Below are positions 62,386-64,000 of a stretch of 64,000 nucleotides of DNA, piece after piece. Position 1 is the stretch's first letter. Every line of letters starts with the position of its first letter. A program made the translations under genes and the position numbers. The stretch is from assembly GCA_963754955.1 (NCBI GenBank), contig CAVWHY010000009.1:1-64000 (forward strand), written 5' to 3'. Below the pieces are notes generated by a model, which did not search any database, was not told the DNA's origin, and was given only the letters and a program-made list of their open reading frames with translations. The stretch comes from CAVQJU01 sp963754955. Lineage in GTDB: Bacteria > Acidobacteriota > Vicinamibacteria > Vicinamibacterales > CAVVIG01.

Positions 62386-63879
62386 TCAACCAAACATCTG
62401 GCTCACCAGCGTCAGCGTCTTGTACACGCCCCACGCGATCGGAATGCCCGCCAGGAGCCAGCCGATGGCGACGAGACCCCACTCGCCTGCGGGCACGTCA
62501 CGCGCGGTTCCACGTGCCGCCGCCGGCTTCGCCGCGGGAACCAGCGTGAACAGCCGGCGATCGACGGGCCGCACGGCCAGATTGCAGATCAATCCAGCGC
62601 CGAGAAACGCCACGAGCACGTACATCGTGAAGGTGTAGGCGTTCGACGCCGCGACGCCGTGACCGATCTGGAACTCGCGGACGTAGTTGACCAGCACGGG
62701 GCCGAGAATGCCGGCGGTCGACCACGCCGTGAGCAGACGCCCGTGGATCGCGCTCACATTCCCGACGCCGAACATGTCGGCGAGGTACGCCGGTATCGTC
62801 GCGAATCCCCCTCCGTACATCGTCAGGATCACGCAGTAGACGGCGACAAACAGGGCGAGGCTTCCCGTGGCGCCCGTCGTCGGCGCCGACGCATACAGCA
62901 GCATCCCGAGGGCAAAGAAGACGGAGTACGTGACCTTGCGGCCGATACGGTCGGAGAGTGACGCCCAGAAGATGCGGCCGCCGATGTTGAACAGGCTGAG
63001 GAGCCCGATGAAGCCCGCTGCCGCCGACGGCGTCACGCGGCCCTTGAAGATCTCCTGGATCATCGGCGATGCGATGCCCAGCACGCCGATGCCGGCGGTG
63101 ACGTTGAGACAGAGCACGGCCCAGAGCAGCCAGAACTGCTTCGTCGTCCAGGCAGCATTCACCGGCACGGACGCGGCGTCCGCACCCGTCGTGAGATCGG
63201 CGGGAGGCGTCCATCCGTGCGGCGCCCATCCCGCCGCCGGCAGCCGGTAGCCGAACGCGCCGGCCATCATCGCCACGAAATAGATGACGCCGAGCACCAC
63301 GAAGGTCTGCCAGACGCCGACCGAATCGGCGGTCGCAAACGACTTCATCAGCGCGTCGGCCAGCGGCGTGCCGATCATCGCGCCGCCGCCGAACCCCATG
63401 ATCGCCAGGCCGGTCGCCATCCCACGGCGATCAGGAAACCACTTGATGAGCGTCGAGACCGGCGAAATGTAGCCGAGGCCGAGACCGCACCCGCCGATGA
63501 CGCCGGAGCCGAGCCACAACATCCAGATCTGGTGCATGCGGATGCCGAGCGCCGAGATGAAAAATCCTCCGCTCCAGCAGCACGCCGCAACCACCGCGGC
63601 CTTGCGAGGGCCCTCGCGTTCGACCCACGCGCCGAACAGCGCGGCCGAGGATCCGAGCATCACGAAGAACAGCGTGAACATCCAGCCGAGCGTGCTGATC
63701 TTCCAGTCGTCGGGCGCGGAGCTCGTAATGCCAATCGCGCGACTCAGCGGCAGCCAGAACACGCTGAACCCGTACGCCATGCCGATGCTCAGGTGAATGG
63801 CCAGAGCCGCCGGCGGCACGAGCCAGCGATTGAAACCCGGCCCCGCGACGATGCGGTCTCTGGAGAGCAGGCCAGTCAA
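62386..63879 (-). CDS. MFS transporter of the oxalate/formate antiporter (OFA) type
   Basis: A 497-residue, 12-helix transporter. WLVPPAALAIHLSIGMAYGF, GLGYISPVSTLIKWFPDRRG and MATGLAIMGFGGGAMIGTPL are the diagnostic OFA motifs. A cytoplasmic linker near residue 230 precedes the second half (FWASLSDRIGRKVTYSVFFA). The TTG start overlaps the fdhD stop (TTGA), so translation is coupled to fdhD. Next to formate dehydrogenase genes it likely moves formate or a related carboxylate, though OFA members also carry other substrates. Confidence 0.85.
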   Translation of the reverse strand: MTGLLSRDRIVAGPGFNRWLVPPAALAIHLSIGMAYGFSVFWLPLSRAIGITSSAPDDWKISTLGWMFTLFFVMLGSSAALFGAWVEREGPRKAAVVAACCWSGGFFISALGIRMHQIWMLWLGSGVIGGCGLGLGYISPVSTLIKWFPDRRGMATGLAIMGFGGGAMIGTPLADALMKSFATADSVGVWQTFVVLGVIYFVAMMAGAFGYRLPAAGWAPHGWTPPADLTTGADAASVPVNAAWTTKQFWLLWAVLCLNVTAGIGVLGIASPMIQEIFKGRVTPSAAAGFIGLLSLFNIGGRIFWASLSDRIGRKVTYSVFFALGMLLYASAPTTGATGSLALFVAVYCVILTMYGGGFATIPAYLADMFGVGNVSAIHGRLLTAWSTAGILGPVLVNYVREFQIGHGVAASNAYTFTMYVLVAFLGAGLICNLAVRPVDRRLFTLVPAAKPAAARGTARDVPAGEWGLVAIGWLLAGIPIAWGVYKTLTLVSQMFG

Positions 63880-64000
63880 GCGGTGACGCGTTCGGGGTGC
63901 GTGTAGATGTTGAAGTTCTTACCGCGCAGGAAGCCAATCAGGGTGATGCCGCAGTCCTCCGCGAGCTCGACGGCCAGGCTCGACGGCGCGGAGACCGCGC
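63876..64000 (-). CDS. fdhD: formate dehydrogenase accessory sulfurtransferase FdhD, C-terminus only
   Basis: I translated the last 124 bases on the minus strand: VSAPSSLAVELAEDCGIT, then LIGFLRGKNFNIYTHPERVT and a TGA at 63876. This is the conserved FdhD C-terminus, which transfers sulfur to the Mo cofactor of formate dehydrogenase. The rest lies outside the window. It overlaps the MFS start by four nucleotides. Confidence 0.9.
   Translation of the reverse strand, partial: AVSAPSSLAVELAEDCGITLIGFLRGKNFNIYTHPERVTA

Overview
The window is GC-rich and densely coding. It carries only chromosomal genes: no phage, plasmid, transposase or CRISPR array was seen. Gene content suggests an uncultivated aerobic Gram-negative heterotroph, most likely Acidobacteriota (Vicinamibacteria-like). 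The pointers are an IspDF fusion, GT9/O-antigen ligase genes, an MXAN_5187-type protein, DUF6152 and LIC_10091-like secreted proteins, and many small stand-alone enzymes. This placement is inferred from gene content; no phylogeny was possible.

Layout. (1) 1-7.9 kb, minus strand: rlmB (cut by the window edge), gltX, ispDF, an AlkZ-like glycosylase, plsC, a membrane PIN/TRAM protein and radA. This is a rearranged form of the radA-yacL-ispD-ispF-gltX-rlmB neighbourhood of Bacillus, without disA. (2) 8-18.3 kb, minus: alr, dnaB, rplI, rpsR, rpsF, pth, rplY, prs, tRNA-Gln(UUG), ispE, a LolB-position lipoprotein and a secreted TPR protein. (3) 18.3-23.5 kb: Trm112-like protein, GT9 glycosyltransferase and O-antigen ligase (plus), then a small hypothetical gene and purH (minus), and a cold-shock gene with a structured leader (plus). 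(4) 23.5-36.3 kb: a packed run of small enzymes and conserved hypotheticals, mostly minus. They include two secreted cyclase-family hydrolases, YCII, MOSC, DUF1684, a methyltransferase, GNATs, a metallo-beta-lactamase, GrpB, AlkB, VOC, DinB and DUF488. (5) 36.3-47.9 kb, minus: a complex I operon in the order nuoA-B-C-D-E-F-H-J-K-L-M-N, with nuoG and nuoI missing between F and H. (6) 48-56.6 kb: a glycosyltransferase, a large Lhr-type helicase overlapping a Nei-type glycosylase (plus), then secreted proteins (minus). (7) 56.6-64 kb, minus: an NAD-dependent formate dehydrogenase (fdsG-B-A-D), a broken four-helix-bundle gene, an oxalate/formate-type MFS antiporter and fdhD (cut by the window edge).

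How the genes work together: regions 1-2 are housekeeping (isoprenoid precursors, tRNA charging, translation, replication, PRPP). Regions 5 and 7 are energy metabolism: formate oxidation yields NADH, which complex I would oxidise.

Two features stand out. First, most spacers longer than about 40 bp hold short-period (7-9 bp) imperfect tandem repeats, often as two inverted arms. Units of the same type also lie inside the coding parts of nuoL and ispE, and several repeat copies supply the stop codon of the preceding gene. Second, about 23 frame breaks interrupt otherwise intact conserved genes, and all I examined fit one extra base. Consensus insertion errors are the likeliest cause, so I annotate these genes as single loci across the breaks.
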